Below are positions 5,779 through 7,001 of a stretch of 7,001 bases of DNA, piece after piece; position 1 is the first letter of the stretch; every line of letters begins with the position of its first letter. The DNA comes from Candidatus Equihabitans merdae. GTDB lineage: Bacteria > Bacillota > Clostridia > Lachnospirales > Lachnospiraceae. The position numbers were made by a program, and so were the translations under genes. The stretch covers positions 1 to 7,001 of the forward strand of contig JAGHUB010000196.1 in assembly GCA_018065025.1 (NCBI GenBank), given 5' to 3'. The notes under the pieces are model-generated. The model saw only the letters and a list, made by a program, of their open reading frames with translations. It was not told the DNA's origin and searched no databases.

Positions 5779-6186
5779 CTATTGAGTTATCTCTTCAATA
5801 TATCGGCATATCTTTTCAATCAGGGCTTCGGCATCTTTGTAAATCTGCAGGCTATCTTGTTCTGAGGGCTGAAAAAAGTCGTCGTAATCTGATGCATTGC
5901 GTATCTGCTCTGCTTTGATCAGCTTGCGATAGTCATGAATGGTAAAATAGCCATCGCCTTCGAAGATGAAGCATTTATTGAATTGCTGAATGATACCTTT
6001 ATGTGTCTTTGGCGCCGTATTGCTTAATAACAAGAGTGCATTGATAGCCTTCTCCATAGCATAGTAGGAGCGATTATTGGCAGATTTTAATGAGCCTGTT
6101 TTCAGCATGGAAGAAGCGTCTGCAAGGTATTCTTTGGATTGACCTACACGCAGTTTGATTAGTAGATTTCGTTCAGATTGCGTCAT
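5779..6186 (-). CDS. HEPN domain protein, probable toxin partner of the MNT protein
   Basis: A 135-residue, mostly helical cytoplasmic protein. Residues 35-54 (SANNRSYYAMEKAINALLLL) match the conserved first half of UPF0332-type HEPN domains (A-NR-YYA---A--ALL), followed by the family-typical THKG (61-64). The second conserved site is RNASDYD (96-102). The RX4-6H ribonuclease histidine seen in HepT-type toxins is absent; a tyrosine (Y101) stands where H would be in RX4H. Its ATG lies inside the 3' end of the HTH-MNT gene (14-base overlap), with AGAAGG about 11 bases upstream, so the two are coupled. By analogy with MNT/HEPN systems this is the toxin or substrate-binding partner. A non-nuclease role is equally possible, given the missing His. 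Confidence 0.85.
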   Translation of the reverse strand: MTQSERNLLIKLRVGQSKEYLADASSMLKTGSLKSANNRSYYAMEKAINALLLLSNTAPKTHKGIIQQFNKCFIFEGDGYFTIHDYRKLIKAEQIRNASDYDDFFQPSEQDSLQIYKDAEALIEKICRYIEEITQ

Positions 6187-6781
6187 ATATAATTCTACCT
6201 TCTGAGGCTATATTTTTATAAAGTGGATACCAAGCCTTTTTTTCTTCATATTCATCCGCAGGACAGAGAATGAAATTGGTCACTGTGAGAAAACGAGAGG
6301 CCAGATCAGCAGATATCCATGAAAGCCCATCCCAATACTGATTGGCTTCCTCTCTGCTGCAACGCGTGATAAGAGCCAGATCGATATCGGAATCCTCTGT
6401 GTAATCTCCTCTGACACAGGAGCCGTAAAGAATCACAGATTTTAAGTCATCTTGCATTAATCCTTTTAACATAGGGACTGATTCGGTTTCTGTCAGCTTA
6501 ATAACATGCTCGTTAAGCCCTTGGTAGGCTCGCATACGTTTACGGAACTGGTCTTCGTCGAAGTAATCCATTTCAATCGTCAGACCGTCATTTCCCGGAA
6601 ATAAAGACTCCCCCCAATAGGCCAGAACTTTATTGACTTTGTCCAGACGTACAGTTTCCTTACCTTGCTCCAGATCGCGAATGAAATGGATGCCGACACC
6701 GACGGCGTTGGAAAATTCATCTTGTGTCATACCTGATGCTTTTCTTTTAGTTTTGATATATTCAGCCAAAGACTTGTTCAT
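6173..6781 (-). CDS. HTH-fused minimal nucleotidyltransferase (MNT), probable antitoxin and autoregulator
   Basis: A 202-residue two-domain protein. Residues 7-62 form an XRE/HipB-like HTH domain (KRKASGMTQDEFSNAVGVG then FIRDLEQGKETVRLDKV). Residues about 100-202 form a minimal pol-beta nucleotidyltransferase with the GSX10DXD motif intact: GSCVRGDYTEDSDIDL (120-135; D132 and D134). The strand that normally carries the third metal-binding Asp reads VTNFIL (167-172) and has no acidic residue, so catalysis is uncertain. C-terminal EYEEKKAW and EGRIIYD fit the MNT family end. In MNT/HEPN (type VII) systems the MNT protein AMPylates and neutralises the HEPN toxin; here the HTH domain suggests it also represses its own promoter. 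The start is supported by AGGTGGG 6 bases upstream. The gene comes first in the operon and overlaps the HEPN gene. Confidence 0.88.
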   Translation of the reverse strand: MNKSLAEYIKTKRKASGMTQDEFSNAVGVGIHFIRDLEQGKETVRLDKVNKVLAYWGESLFPGNDGLTIEMDYFDEDQFRKRMRAYQGLNEHVIKLTETESVPMLKGLMQDDLKSVILYGSCVRGDYTEDSDIDLALITRCSREEANQYWDGLSWISADLASRFLTVTNFILCPADEYEEKKAWYPLYKNIASEGRIIYDAI

Positions 6782-6787
6782 GTTGTG

Positions 6788-6794
6788 CCCACCT
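6788..6794 (-). promoter_or_regulatory. Ribosome binding site of the HTH-MNT gene
   Basis: On the minus strand AGGTGGG precedes ATG 6781 by 6 bases. A hairpin (6798-6818) ends only 3 bases upstream of it and may influence its access. Confidence 0.65.
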
Positions 6795-6797
6795 ACT

Positions 6798-6818
6798 GCT
6801 TGTTATCAGAAAACAAGC
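6798..6818 (-). promoter_or_regulatory. Leader hairpin just upstream of the HTH-MNT ribosome site
   Basis: GCTTGTT (6798-6804) and AACAAGC (6812-6818) form a 7-bp perfect stem with a 7-base loop. It lies in the predicted 120-base leader of the minus-strand operon. There is no T-tract after it, so it is not a terminator. A smaller stem, TTTCAG/CTGAAA, lies at 6839-6855. Confidence 0.4.
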
Positions 6819-6908
6819 TGTTGTATATTCTTTCTTGCTTTCAGAGAAACTGAAATCAAAATAACTGAATTGCTGTTAATGATACGTTATTTGATTATAT
6901 AATTAGAT

Positions 6909-6929
6909 ATTATACGAATTTCGTATAAT
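6909..6929. promoter_or_regulatory. Perfect 21-base palindrome covering the -10 and spacer, candidate operator
   Basis: ATTATACGAA (6909-6918) and TTCGTATAAT (6920-6929) are exact reverse complements around the single central T6919. The palindrome covers the whole -10 and most of the spacer of the minus-strand promoter. The downstream gene starts with an HTH domain, so autorepression is the simplest reading. The right half also creates TATAAT on the plus strand (6924-6929), but no suitable plus-strand -35 is visible. Confidence 0.65.
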
Positions 6930-6937
6930 GTTGGCAA
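6909..6937 (-). promoter_or_regulatory. Promoter of the HTH-MNT/HEPN operon
   Basis: On the minus strand TTGCCA (6937-6932, 5 of 6 matches to TTGACA) is followed by exactly 17 bases and then a perfect TATAAT (6914-6909). The start point would be near 6902, giving a leader of about 120 bases. This is the best sigma-A type promoter in the window, and it points at the HTH-MNT gene. Confidence 0.75.
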
Positions 6938-7001
6938 GCTTTCTCCCAAACAAGTGGACGTGTTGTGCTTTGGGTATATATTAAGAAAAGAGCGTTACCA
7001 G
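6938..7001. other. Right edge, no feature recognised
   Basis: Beyond the -35 of the minus-strand promoter the last 64 bases show no convincing coding frame, RNA gene or terminator on either strand. They may be the edge of the next intergenic region or gene. Confidence 0.4.

Noticed and set aside
6909..6929. Resemblance of the palindrome arms (TTCGTATA) to a loxP-type recombination site
   Set aside because: The loxP arms are 13 bases around an 8-base asymmetric spacer and point the other way. Here the arms meet at one base and overlap a promoter, and no recombinase gene is nearby.

Overview
The window looks like a chromosomal segment from a low-to-medium GC Gram-positive bacterium. Clostridia are likely, and Lachnospiraceae is my best guess from the protein style. 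This rests on strong AGGAGG-type ribosome sites, a membrane-anchored peptidoglycan deacetylase with choline-binding-type repeats, an XRE-AbrB regulator beside a YtrB-like ABC system, and a maltodextrin operon of malQ plus a neopullulanase-type GH13. No phylogenetic marker is present, so genus cannot be stated.

Layout, left to right. (1) 1-2234, plus strand: the 3' end of malQ (4-alpha-glucanotransferase), followed 10 bases later by a complete GH13 enzyme of the cyclomaltodextrinase/neopullulanase type. Together they would handle cytoplasmic maltodextrins. (2) 2235-2442: a weak terminator candidate, then an extended -10 promoter lying inside a 24-bp near-perfect palindrome, then a long leader hairpin. 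(3) 2443-3534: a type II membrane-anchored CE4 polysaccharide deacetylase with wall-binding repeats, closed by a textbook terminator at 3563-3600. (4) 3601-3825: non-coding, unusually structured DNA with a REP-like 42-base hairpin, a 20-base direct repeat, a 14-bp palindrome and two leader hairpins. (5) 3826-5773: a three-gene unit of an XRE-AbrB fusion regulator, an ABC ATPase and an ABC-2 permease. (6) 5779-6781, minus strand: an HTH-nucleotidyltransferase (MNT) gene overlapping a HEPN gene by 14 bases, a type VII-like toxin-antitoxin arrangement, convergent with the ABC unit across only 5 bases. (7) 6782-7001: its regulatory region, with a consensus-like minus-strand promoter whose -10 and spacer are covered by a perfect 21-base palindrome.

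The most interesting part is the right end. The HTH-MNT/HEPN pair has a visible candidate operator, an unusual long structured leader, a HEPN protein without the canonical RX4-6H histidine, and an MNT domain that seems to lack the third catalytic carboxylate. The protein families are known. The combination of degenerate residues and regulatory DNA deserves a second look. The deacetylase promoter palindrome and the repeat-rich region at 3601-3825 come next.
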